The notes beneath the pieces are model-generated. The model saw only the letters and a program-made list of their open reading frames with translations, made no database searches and had not been told where the DNA came from. A DNA stretch of 64,000 bases, taken from contig RDEW01000002.1 in NCBI GenBank assembly GCA_011109175.1, positions 568,224 through 632,223 of the forward strand, given 5' to 3'. This DNA is from Dicyema japonicum (taxonomy: Eukaryota > Dicyemida > Rhombozoa > Dicyemidae). The translations under genes and the position numbers were made by a program. Positions 44,188-54,128 of the stretch are shown piece by piece (the stretch's first letter is position 1; each line of letters opens with the position of its first letter).

Positions 44188-44967
44188 TTAGCAGACGTCG
44201 CAACTCTTTCTGCATCTGTGCATCCATGAGTTTGAACACTTTTTCCCTTGAACTGATTTACAATAATCTGCATAGTTCTCGCATACTTCAATTTATTTTG
44301 CTAATTACCATCACAACTTCCACACGTCTTTTTGCATGTCATTAATCTTGCCACGTGGTCAGAGTTGCAGTCAATTTTCCCGCAGTATTCAGCAGTTGCA
44401 TAGTCAGTGCATTCTAAAATATGCCATTAATCCACCATGGACATCTCCCCATTATCAGTCCGGCACAATTCGTTACAACTTTTTTTACAGTACTTACGAA
44501 CACTTTCTTCAATTTTGCAATGTCCCATTACTGCCCAATTATGACATGAAGAGTGGTCATCATTACATTCTATATTATAAATACGTTATTTACTTAAATC
44601 GTAATATCGTCGATTTTATTTTCGGCGTTGTATCTTCTACATTCTTTTCTTCATCGTCACCTAGCGTTTCATTAAAGCTTACTTCATCTTGGTCCTCATT
44701 CGCGCCCAAATCATCATCGTCTTCTGCGTTTAGTTCATCATCTTAATCGTCATCTATTTTAGAGTCTTAACTACCTTCTTCACCGCTTTTCAAACTTCAG
44801 ATTCTTCACTCCCTTCTCCTGGTACATCATCATATTCAATATCATCCTCCAATTCATCAGGAATACCTTTACAATTTAGTAATAAACCTACTTTTTTGCA
44901 TATCCAACATTGAATAATGCCTAAAACAATAAGTAACAACTACCAGTAATATAAAAGCAGTAATCAT
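44188..44967 (-). pseudogene. Decayed copy of the ShKT-domain gene
   Basis: Aligned with 30274-31106: start at 44967, the first 23-nt intron and the ShKT modules are recognisable, with the stop at 44188. The acidic exon has lost about 80 bp, stops appear in it, an extra A sits before the second donor, and indels occur in the cysteine modules. It is unlikely to make the full protein. Description only; no repaired protein is given. Confidence 0.78.
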
Positions 44968-45339
44968 CAGTACTTCAATAACAAATAATACTATATATCA
45001 CAAATATACCACATGTTATTCATTGGTTAATTATAAACAAATGGTGTATACAATTGTAACAGGTATTAATCAAACTTTTTTTAATATAACTAATGTTACA
45101 CAAAAATGATCAATTGCTCTCCTCCATTCCTATAACTGCAAAGACTAGATGTTTTTCCCCATTTATATTTTCTTGATGGACTTGTCTGATATTGTAAGAT
45201 CCTTTTGTGTGACATGGACCTTAATATATTTAACTATAACTTTTTTCTCTATTAAACTATTAAATTAACATCACGTTAAAATAAATCGGTTTGTATTTTT
45301 TAAAAAAATACTAAATTAATGTCGATTAATCAAAATTTA

Positions 45340-45690
45340 CATGTTTATTATTATTACCCCCAGGATCATGGGTCGAAGAGAAAGAAATAAAAGTTCTTCT
45401 CTAAGTGATCCCAGACCGACAAGGAGAAGACGAGTCTGGCGGGATCGAGAATCCTACAGCTCTTCTCATTGGACATGACATCGGCTCAAAGTTTCTGTAT
45501 GATTGTAGATATTTTGATAGTGTATGGAATAGATGGCAGCTCGGTAAACTAGCTTTCTTTAAGAGCTTCCGTTGTAATTCGATTAAGAAATTTTCAATGG
45601 GCTAGATTTTGTGTTCTGTCCAATTAACCTTATTGCAGTCTCCTCGATTGCCGATAGTTTCAATGAAAGGATCGTGAAATCTGCATTATT
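45340..45690 (-). mobile_element. CR1-like LINE 3' fragment
   Basis: Minus strand of TATTATTATTACCCCCAGGATC...AAGAAATAAAAGTTCTTCTC...GATCCCAGACCGACAAGG matches the 3' end at 34980-35090, and continues into ORF2 C-terminal sequence homologous to 35090-35330. Inserted in duplication copy B only. Confidence 0.8.
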
Positions 45691-46149
45691 ACAAATGAAA
45701 GTACAGCTAAACAGGTTCAAATTAAATGGTTATTAAATGATGTTTATTTGATTTGTTATTTAATGTAAGTTCCCATTTATTAAGTTATTGTAGCATAATA
45801 TATCTCGATTCTTCGTCACAAACTTATTCAGACACTTGACTTGAAGTAGTACAGCTGGTCTTTGAGATATTATTGAACCCTGAAGAGTCTGACAAAATTA
45901 AGACTATTTTAGTTGAAATTCAACCCTGTCATATTACAGCTATTCCAGTTTCTTAACTTTGTGATTTTTTAATAGAAAATTTTTATAATTCTAGTTTTAT
46001 CCCTTTGATATAGATAACATAAGCACTAATTAAATGTATTTAGTTCACACATGTATAGAAACAAGTTCTTCAAGAACACAGTTAATCCAGAATCATAAGA
46101 AGGATAGAAAACATTTAGTAATTGTAGTTTTAAAAACCTATATGAAGAA

Positions 46150-46540
46150 TGCCTAAACATGCTTGAGCTACGGCGTATCATAGCTGTGGAAATCCGGTCC
46201 CCACCCCTTTTACGATGTAAGCACTTATTTGACTAACGGATACAGCAAAAGCGATATTTTCATCTTGGCAAAAATCATAAAATATAGAGTAAAGCGACCT
46301 TCTCCTGATACTATCCATCAGGGATAGTCCTTGATAGAGCTAAGGCTTACTCTGGTAGGTCATCTTGTACTTGAAAATAAGGAATCCTACAATTGTGGCA
46401 TAGGCGTTTTTTATCCGTAGGATTCCATCGTGTCTGAGACAAATGCTGGATTTTCTTTCCAAATCAGCCAGGAATTGAATACAACATACATTCACTTTTA
46501 TGAGAAATTGAAACAAATCCTTTCCCAAAATTAACAAAAT
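46150..46540 (-). CDS. Possible unrecognised gene fragment
   Basis: Two protein-like minus frames: DLERKSSICLRHDGILRIKN (46537-46340) and DSIRRRSLYSIFYDFCQDEN followed by IAFAVSVSQISAYIVKGVGT (about 46320-46195). No clean GT-AG join between them is obvious. Could be an exon pair or LINE debris. Confidence 0.22.
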
Positions 46541-46849
46541 TAATATAAAATCTTTGTTAGAAGGCTTTAAATGTAATTTATACTCTGTTAAAATACGCCA
46601 ATTTCAACATCAATAGAGTCTAATTCAGTGCTTCCTGATTCGTTTTGAGTTCGCACCCCAAAAAAATTTTAACAACCAACCCCGCACACCCGATTTTAAA
46701 TCAACAGAATTCGAATTTTATCAAAAAAATTAATTAGGCTCCTTGAGACTTTTCCTGTCTTTTAGTTTTAATTAATTCTTCGAAACGTAGTTTTTTTGTT
46801 TGCTAATTCAATTCGTTTCAGGGTTAAGAGCGTTTCAGTACTTATTATA

Positions 46850-47020
46850 TATGGCCTATACAGACACGTCTTATTTTCCGGAAAGAAAATTGGCTATCCA
46901 TCTTTTCAAAGCCGGCTGAATGGTGGTGTCAAAAACCTTTCTCGTGAGTAATGTTCTCGGAACAGAATCGAACGCCTTCTGGATGTCCAGGGAGACCAAT
47001 ATTGTCCGTAGATTCGAGTT
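46850..47020 (-). mobile_element. LINE RT fragment
   Basis: Minus strand reads TILVSLDIQKAFDSVPRTLL then TTIQPALKRWIANFLSGK, the palm segment with the first catalytic Asp. Truncated on both sides. Confidence 0.7.
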
Positions 47021-47079
47021 TTTTATTTCTAACATTGAATAAGAAATTACTAAAAAATATAAATGTATTTAAATTCTCT

Positions 47080-47428
47080 TGTTATACATTTTATTTGATG
47101 ATCATTTGCATATATGTAAAAGTAATTATGATTTCTAAAATAATTTCTCGCACTCCTAGGGGGTGAATATAGTAATTATAGAGGGACAAGTCAGGCTCGT
47201 TGATTGCTTTAAATAGATTTGCAGCATTGAGCTTCGTATCCACCAATCTCACGGTCATAATTTTCACGTTTTTCGCGATCGTTCTCAAAACATCCTGCTT
47301 CATGACGTTGCTGGCGCAATCTTATAAAACTCCGAGGTAGCGATATCCTTCATGTCCATCCAGAAATTTTACAGCCTTCATACACTCCAGATTATTGGTT
47401 GAGCTGGTGACGACGCCTCTATTGCACT
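47080..47428 (-). mobile_element. LINE ORF2 thumb-region fragment
   Basis: Minus strand: KAVKFLDGHEGYRYLGVL, stop, then VMKQDVLRTIAKNVKIMTVR and TKLNAANLFKAINE. The YLGVL...(K/R)xxLxTKLNxxNxxxAIN pattern is typical of a LINE class with C-terminal zf-like tails (compare 1555, 16565). Confidence 0.6.
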
Positions 47429-47922
47429 ATGTTTTATTCGTATTCCTTACCGACTTCTCCGTTCACTTTGGGATCTTTTAATTGCAGAAGACTTAAACAA
47501 CCTTACAAGAAACACCAACTGACATGCGATCTAACAAAATATGACATCTCTGTCTGCTGTCTACAAGAGACAAAAACGACCGTACAATGAACAAACTGTT
47601 TGCAGATCCACCTTTTTACCCTCCCACCGGTCTGCCAACATATAGTTTCGGATTTTCATTCCATCAGGATCTGATTTGCTGTGTTACAATAGTGTTGGCA
47701 GTATCTGACATTATAATGGAAATGGCGGACACCTGGACTACTAGAGAACTAGCGCGCAACGGAAGATCATGTCGGAGCTGACAGAGAGGATGATTCGGAA
47801 TACGGCACAAGGGAAACTTAACTAATTTTATGTTTTCTCGGGAGTGTTTTTTAATAATAATAATAAACTCCAGATTAGTGGCAGACTAATTCCTCCTAAG
47901 ACGGACCACACTGAAATATTCA
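47428..47922 (+). repeat. Inverted long-range repeat, copy 2: internally deleted LINE
   Basis: Reverse complement counterpart of 619-1115. Endonuclease start text (YDISVCCLQETKT) is joined to a C-terminal end (MADTWTTRELARNGRS) and an (AAT)n tract. Same internal deletion as copy 1, so the deletion predates the duplication. Confidence 0.8.
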
Positions 47923-47924
47923 TT

Positions 47925-50160
47925 TTTTTATTTAACCCCAAGACCACAAGGAAAGATAGGTAAAAACTAACTAATTAGGTGATCCCAGCCTCCAACAACA
48001 TCCGAACTCTCTTCATTTGGTCTTCTGATGATCCAACCGCATTCCAGAAGCGCTTCTCTTCATTCTGCAAAGGAATTCAATCGGCGTGCACTTTTTTATT
48101 ACTGACGAAATTCCTCTGCATGGCCATCTTTTTCCTTGAGTCGGTTTCCCAGTTTTGCAGAAACGTAGAAACCCTGGCCATTTTCAACGTTGCCTCATCA
48201 GAAACGAGGCCGCCAATGGGGATGTCCGTGTATGCATAATTTTCCGCCTGAGGAGTTCAAACGGTCCACCCTCGAAGAGGGAATCGCAAATCTCCAGGCG
48301 GAAGCAGGTATATTCAATGGTAGGTACGATGACTTGTTGATAGACTTGCTGACGCAAGCAGCAGGGGAAAGGGCTCTTCTTTAGCTTCGCATTCTAAATG
48401 TTCCATTTCCGAAGACCCTTAGCAAGCACCTCCTCCACGTGACTCGAGAGCGTCAACAGAGAGTCGAAAACTACACCAAGGATCTTCTGGGTCCGCGTAG
48501 AAGGATGGGAATGTTTCCGAGGGATCTCTCAAGCCCACCTTTAAACCTTCTGTCCGTAGTAATAACGTGAACTGAGACTTGGATACTGATACACATAACA
48601 TATATGCAGATAGCCAGTCACAAATTCGGTTTAGGTGTGTCTGAACAGTTGCTACAGCCATGGAAGGAGATTTATCTTTTGCAGCGATAATTAGGTCGTC
48701 CTCATAGGATAAAAACATAGTGTCCTGGTCATTGATAGTAGGTAGGTGATGTAGAAATAGTTGAAAAGAGAGGAGATAAAGGGGAGCCTTGGGACCCATT
48801 GGGAGTAGTCTTGATTTTGAAGTGGTTTTGTCAACCCGGACCCTTCCGCGTCGTCCAGTTAAGAAGTTTTCCAGCCATAGCTTGATGTTTAAGTGGTAAG
48901 TTCGAATTAAAAATCTTGTGCGTTAGAAGTTTCCTCGGAACAGAATCAAAGGCCTTCTGTATGTCGATGGATACTAAGGATGTCCGTAAGTGTGTTCTCA
49001 TGTTGAAGCCGTCAGTAATAAACTGGGAAATAGAACTCAAATGAGTCGTTGTAAACGGTCTGCCCTGAAACCATGTTGAAACTCTCGTAGACGTAGAACA
49101 GGAGAAATGCGCACTAACACAAGCTTTTCCAGTACTTTTGATAAAACACAAGTTATTAGATGGGGCGATAAAGAGAGGGAACGTCTTTTGGTTTTCTAGG
49201 CTTTAGAATTGGCGTAATTAGGGAGTTTTTCCATATTTTAGGTAGCGTATGGTAGTTTATAGAGTCGTTGTACAATCTTGATAGTATGCCCCGTGCCTGA
49301 GGTCCAAGGTGTTTGAGGTAAATAGTGCAAATACCGTCGGGACCACAAGCAAGAGTGGGACGTAGCAATTTAATAGCCTTGTTAATATCATGGGGTGAAG
49401 AAAATGGAATACGGTTCTTGCTGCAGCCGGCGCCGTTCAACATTTGTAGAACGAGAAAAATCTTTATGGCTATCGATACGTAGTACTTCATAATCTTGTT
49501 TGCGTGCGGGTTCTGAAGCGTTGCAGGTAACGGCCTCGGTTCCGTAGTCCTCCTCATTGATAAGGCTATTGATCCTTCTTAGCGTTTTCCAAAATGTGAC
49601 ACAAGTTTTGTGACATTGTCGTCTAACTAGGGGCTCCATTTGAGTCTGTTGTTAGTTCGGATAAGTTCAGATAATTTGTATTCAGTGAACGTATGGAGTA
49701 GAAGAGTTATTGGTCAGCGTCCTTTTTTCTTCAGCGCATCTCGCTTCTTGATGAGTGACACTATTTGAGATGATAATCTTTGATTGAACTTCTTGTAAGA
49801 GGCGACAGGTATAAATAGTTTATCAGCTTTCAAGAATGATAGCAGACAGAATCTTGGGCCGTCTTTCTACTGTACAATTAGCCATAGTAAAGTCAAGGAA
49901 CTATTGTCCACATACGCCCTGAAACCTTGCCAGTCAGCTTTCAAGTAATTTTTGAACTTTGTAGAACAACACGGTGAACAAATAGGCCTTCTAGTCTCAA
50001 CACAATGGGGTTATGGTCGCTTGAGAAACCATAACGAACATTCCAAGAAATACATCCAGCCATAGAAGGAGAGCAGAGGTAAAGGTCCGGGGATGTTGGA
50101 CTATCCTTCGGAGAATTTTCTCGTAGCGTCATGTGGTTCACCTTTTGTGGTGGCGCTCAG
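47925..50160 (-). mobile_element. CR1-like LINE, 5'-truncated and broken
   Basis: From right to left: endonuclease end (SPDLYLCSPSMAGCISWNVR, SSDHNPIVLRLE, 50141-49950), linker, RT (DINKAIKLLRPTLACGPDGI, TLPKIWKNSLITPILKPRKP, TSLVSIDIQKAFDSVPRKLL, LSYEDDLIIAAKDKSPSMA), and C-terminus to 48000. The active site is YEDD where YADD is usual. The 3' end GGGATCACCTAATTAGTTAG...CTTGGGGTTAAATAA relates to that at 23025. The endonuclease start is missing where the MULE begins. Confidence 0.8.
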
Positions 50161-50169
50161 TGTAATAAT

Positions 50170-50440
50170 ACGGAGTGCGGAAAAAAGTCAAGCGGGTCGG
50201 AAAAAAAAGTCAATAGTCTTTTTTTAGTTTATATCGCATTTTTGTAATACTACTAGCATCTTTTAATTTTTAAAATTTTTCAATACTTGACTTTTTTCCG
50301 CTTGACTTTTTTTCCATTTTTGAAAATTTTTCCCTTATAAATTTTCGAAATTTAGCGCAAAACGGAAAAAAAGTCAAGTCCGCTAACGAAATCACGGACT
50401 TGACTTTTTTTCCGCTTTGGTATAATCGCTTTGACTAAAT
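50170..50440 (+). repeat. MULE left terminal inverted repeat
   Basis: Pairs with 52512-52790. Contains the palindrome around CGCTAACGAAATCACGG and several AAAAAAGTCAAG/CTTGACTTTTTT words, likely transposase-binding sites (inference). Confidence 0.88.
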
Positions 50441-50464
50441 CAATTTAAGAATTTCAAGGTAATA

Positions 50465-50670
50465 ATAAAATTTATTTATTATCAAATGAATAAAAATTAA
50501 ATTAAGGCATCTGAATGGCCATGCTATTTCCCCTAACAATAGCCAACGAGATACGTTCTCGGAACCAACCAGTCTCTCGCGGATCCTTGGTCAAAGCTTG
50601 AATCATGGAGCCGATCTTACGAACCAACTCATCTGCTTGGGGACCAAGGATTCCTAATATAATAAAATTG
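50465..50670 (-). mobile_element. LINE tail inside the MULE
   Basis: Minus strand: PQADELVRKIGSMIQALTKD then PRETGWFRERISLAIVRGNS and MAIQMP, the LINE ORF2 C-terminal end with frame intact. It is bordered by related copies of TCCGCTTTGGTATAATC-type sequence (50420 and 50705), a large duplication around the insertion. Confidence 0.75.
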
Positions 50671-50799
50671 ACTTAACTTTTTTCGCTTTGGTTTAATCTT
50701 TTTGACTTGATTTTTCGCTTTGGTTTAATCTTTTTGACTTAATCAATATACGGATTTTAAGGTTATAATTAGGCGTATTTTAAATATTATGCATGCCGC

Positions 50800-52221
50800 A
50801 AAAATAAGTGACAAAATGGAGATAATATCATCTAACAAAGGAGGATAGAAAATTTTTTTAAGGGTTTATGCATACAAGGCACTCGGTGACAAAAAATTAT
50901 ATAATTTTTAAATGTGTGAAAAATCTTCACAAGGATGCAGAGGAAGCCTAAGAACAGATCATAATTTTGAATTTCCCAAAGAAGGAATTTCTCACAATCA
51001 CGAATTTGACGAAAGTCAAATAAAACTGATGAAATTGTGCAACGAAGCAAAACTTATTGCTAAAACGAGTCAAGAAAATCCCTTACAAATTTATTCAAAG
51101 GTTGTGTCTCAATGTGAAACAGCAACCAGAATTATTCTCCCTTCTGCAGATTCTTTCAAGCGAACACTAAGGAATCAACGCTTGTCTCTACCTATTCCAA
51201 AAAATATTTTCGATCTCGGAGATATTCCATCCTCTTTAACTTTAACTCTTGGTCCAGATTCAGAAAATTTTTTAATTTATGATAATCATAGAAGAACCGA
51301 TAGAATATTAATATTCAGCACCAAAACTAATTTAACGTTATTGGCGAATTCAAAATCATGGTATATGGATGGAAATTTCTTTATGGCACCATGTATCTAC
51401 AAGCAAATCTATTTTATCAGGATTCAGTTCAATGCCAGTGCAATTACAGTTATTTATGGAATATTACCTTCTAAATCACGAAAGATTTACGAAGAATTTT
51501 TTGAGGCTATTCAAAATGCAATTCATAATTTGAATTTGGAATTTTGTCTTGAAACTATTATGGCAGACTTTGAAGATTCGGTATTTCGAGCTGTCCTTGC
51601 AGTATTTGGGAGACGAATACATATTAGAGGATGTTATTATCATCTAAGACAGTCAACCTGGAGAAAAATTCAAGAATTGCATCTAGTAAAACAATATAAA
51701 GAAAATATTAATTTTAACATTTTTTGCGCAATGATAGACGCTCTTGCGTTTTTACCCATTCAAGATATGGAAGAAGGAATAGAATTCCTAATGAATAATA
51801 TGCCAGAAAATGTTCCAGATTCAAAATATATATTAGATTATTTTGATAGAACATATGTTCGCGGTTATTATCGTTGCTTAAATGATCGAGAAAACCCTTA
51901 GCTGTTAGAATACAGCACATTGCTCCATTGTTTCCTCCAAATTTATGGAATGTGTATGAAGCTACACTCAATAATAAACAAAGAACAAATAACTATTGTG
52001 AAGGGTGGAACAATAAATTATACAATTTGACGGGATATCGTCATCCATCGATATGGAATATTATATCGTCATTCCAAAAAGAAGAAAAAATGACGAAAAC
52101 TATTATTGACCAGGATTCCTTTGGAAAAAGAATTTCAACAAGAACAAATAAAAAAACGATTGATAGACAAAAAAGGCTTTTAAATATATGTCTGGATCGC
52201 CAGGACGGAAAAAAACAGTAG
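50800..52221 (+). pseudogene. MULE transposase with FLYWCH-type N-terminus, broken
   Basis: N-terminal FLYWCH-like zinc finger: MEIISSNKGG, stop, KIFLRVYAYKALGDKKLYNF, stop, MCEKSSQGCRGSLRTDHNFE and HNHE. The catalytic region has SWYMDGNFFMAPCIYKQIYF (first Asp), ETIMADFEDSVFRAV (second Asp), GCYYHLRQSTWRKIQ (the C-x-F/Y-H motif) and FLPIQDMEEGIEFL. A one-base shift near 51885 separates the C-terminus LFPPNLWNVYEATLNN and QRTNNYCEGWNNKL. Two stops plus one shift inactivate it. The uninterrupted core is 329 codons (50912-51901). Confidence 0.9.
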
Positions 52222-52511
52222 GAGAAGCCCTAAAAGCAATTGCATGGAATATTAAATATTCTTTTGATTCACATTAAATAATCCCTTGATTCACGTTAAA
52301 TAAAAATCATATGTTTATAACATTTTAAAAAATTTTAAAAGTAGAAAAAATCTGTTTTATTTTTAGAATTTATTTCCACCACGTGTAGTTTTAGTTGTGG
52401 CGGGACATTTTAATTCATTAACATTAGCCAAAATTAACTATTTAAATAATTTGTTATTCTAAACTCGCTTACTTTAAAATGAAACGATCATGAATAAAAA
52501 TCTTAATTTAT

Positions 52512-52790
52512 AAACGGAAAAAAAGTCAAGTCCGTAATTTCGTTAACGGACTTGACTTTTTTTCCGTTTTGCGCTAAATTTCGAAAATTTATAAGGGAAA
52601 AATTTTCAAAAATGGAAAAAAAGTCAAGCGGAAAAAAAGTCAAGTATTGAAAAAATTTTTAAAAATTAAAAGATGCTAGTAGTATCACAAAAATGCGATA
52701 TAAACTAAAAAAAGACAACTTGACTTTTTTTCCGCTTGACTTTTTTCCACTTGACTTTTTTTCCACTTGACTTTTTTTCCTACAACCAAC
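52512..52790 (-). repeat. MULE right terminal inverted repeat
   Basis: Reverse complement of the left arm, with three head-to-tail CTTGACTTTTTTTCC words at the outer end and the inner palindrome AAGTCAAGTCCGTAATTTCG/TTAACGGACTTGACTT. Confidence 0.9.
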
Positions 52791-52794
52791 TATT

Positions 52795-52935
52795 ATGGCA
52801 AGGCGATAAGTGCTGTAATAATAATAATAATAAAACAATCAAAATAATCTAGCTGATAGAATGGAATGGCTGTTTCCCNTATCATTCTAAACAAATGGTT
52901 ACCGGCTTCTTTTCGAAGGAAAAACGAAATTTTTA
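52795..52935 (-). mobile_element. LINE tail fragment
   Basis: Minus strand contains KEAGNHLFRM and ETAIPFYQLDYFD with a (TTA)n end. The word TCAGCTAGATTATT/AATGGAATGG is shared with 16110-16240. An N lies at 52879. Confidence 0.5.
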
Positions 52936-53047
52936 ATTTCGTCCAATAAATTATTTTATTGACATAATACGATGTTTGAACTCTAATTAAATGACTTGTA
53001 ATTTTTATCCATAAATTTCTTTTATGTTTAATATTAAATATTATTAC

Positions 53048-53118
53048 TACAGTACGACCCCGGTTGGCAGACCCCAGGGGTTCCACCCTCGGTTTTTGGC
53101 AGTTTTTGAAAATAGTCA
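53048..53118 (+). repeat. Transposon-end-like sequence shared with 34900-34986
   Basis: TACAGTACGACCCCGGTTGG, then CAGACCCCAGGGGTTCCACC and CTCGGTTTTTGGCA. It lies directly upstream of the LINE ORF1 start and may be that LINE's 5' end or an older transposon end. Confidence 0.55.
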
Positions 53119-53134
53119 ATTTTCATTATTTTTC

Positions 53135-54038
53135 ATGCCTGTCGTTAGAAAAGCTACTACAAAGAAGAATACTAAAATCAAAAAGACTAACTATGGAGAG
53201 GTCTTAAAGGAGAATTATATTGAAAACGATGAGACTACCTCTGGAGGGGTTTTAAAGAATAGCTGTATTGAAAATGTTAAGGATTTGTCTCTGAAGCCTC
53301 CTTTTGAATACTCTGGGAATGCTTTTATACAAATCACTGTTATGTCAAATATGGGAGCCATCAAAATCTCCTACTTACTGTACTCGTTCGACCCAACAGG
53401 GTCTATCAGATTGCTCCAGTATATTCCGCCTCGAATTCACGAAGGAGGAGGACAAAAGAAACTTTTGTAAACATGTGAATGCCACTTCACCTTTTGGTTA
53501 TGGAAACCATTGTTTCAGTGAAATCCGAGTGAAACCGTCCGAAATTGTGTTGAAGAACTTGCCATTTTGGGTTGATGAATACGACCTTCATGAATTTGTC
53601 AAGGAAATAGCTCCCTCTACTACAAGCATATGCCGTTTCTACAAGGGAGATAGGAGACTCCCTCTTGCAAAGGATCTAATTGGATCAAGGACGGAGGCTA
53701 CATCGCTTGTCCGTATTGGTTTCAACATTACCCACGTGCCAATTACATGTGAATGGTACAGAATAGGCCTACCAAGGTGTTTGAACTGCCAACTCTATGG
53801 ACACATATCCTCCTTCTGTAAGGAGAAGACAAGATGTCTCCGTTTGAATATGACTGACTGCGTGTTGAGAAACTCCTGGGAACTCATTGAATTGCATAAA
53901 TTATGGCTTGTCATCACATTGTGCCAGATATGGTGGATGTCCAGCCGCCAAAAGTCTGAGCAGAGGAGATCAATGAAAACTAGGCGATATTGGGAGAACG
54001 AGGACAGCAAAGACAGTTATGTCAAAGTCGGCACCTAA
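53135..54038 (+). pseudogene. LINE ORF1 (gag-like) with CCHC knuckle, one frame shift
   Basis: ATG at 53135 gives MPVVRKATTKKNTKIKKTNY, a basic N-terminus, to about 53390; the frame shifts there into FTKEEDKRNFCKHVNATSPF, an RRM-like stretch ending EIVLKNLPFWVDEYDLHEFV, and the zinc knuckle RCLNCQLYGHISSFCKEKTR (C-x2-C-x4-H-x4-C, about 53777-53818). RNA-binding chaperone role is known for the family. Confidence 0.75.
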
Positions 54039-54128
54039 AATTCGTCGAAAACTGAACGATGTCTCACCCAATCTATCAGAGAAGATACACGCTGAAATAT
54101 CGGAGATTATGTCGCGGTTAAACTATTT

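Larger units (their letters stand above)
43832..46150. repeat. Segmental duplication, copy B
   Basis: Counterpart of 29556-31590. From 45945 the match to 31370-31590 resumes after a ~650-bp insert that includes a LINE 3' end. Confidence 0.85.
50170..52790 (+). mobile_element. Mutator-like (MULE) transposon with long hairpin-forming TIRs
   Basis: About 250-bp inverted terminal arms at 50170-50435 and 52512-52790. Each arm carries the word GGAAAAAAAGTCAAG or its complement about eight times, a conserved AT-rich core (TTTAGTTTATATCGCATTTTTG) and an inner palindrome (AAGTCAAGTCCG...CGGACTTGACTT). Between them lies a MULE transposase. No clear 8-10-bp target duplication was found. The right flank ggttgtagg also borders the solo arm at 36235. 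Confidence 0.88.

Noticed and set aside
50170-52790. Possible LTR element because of long terminal repeats
   Set aside because: The repeats are inverted, there is no RT, and the interior is a MULE transposase.
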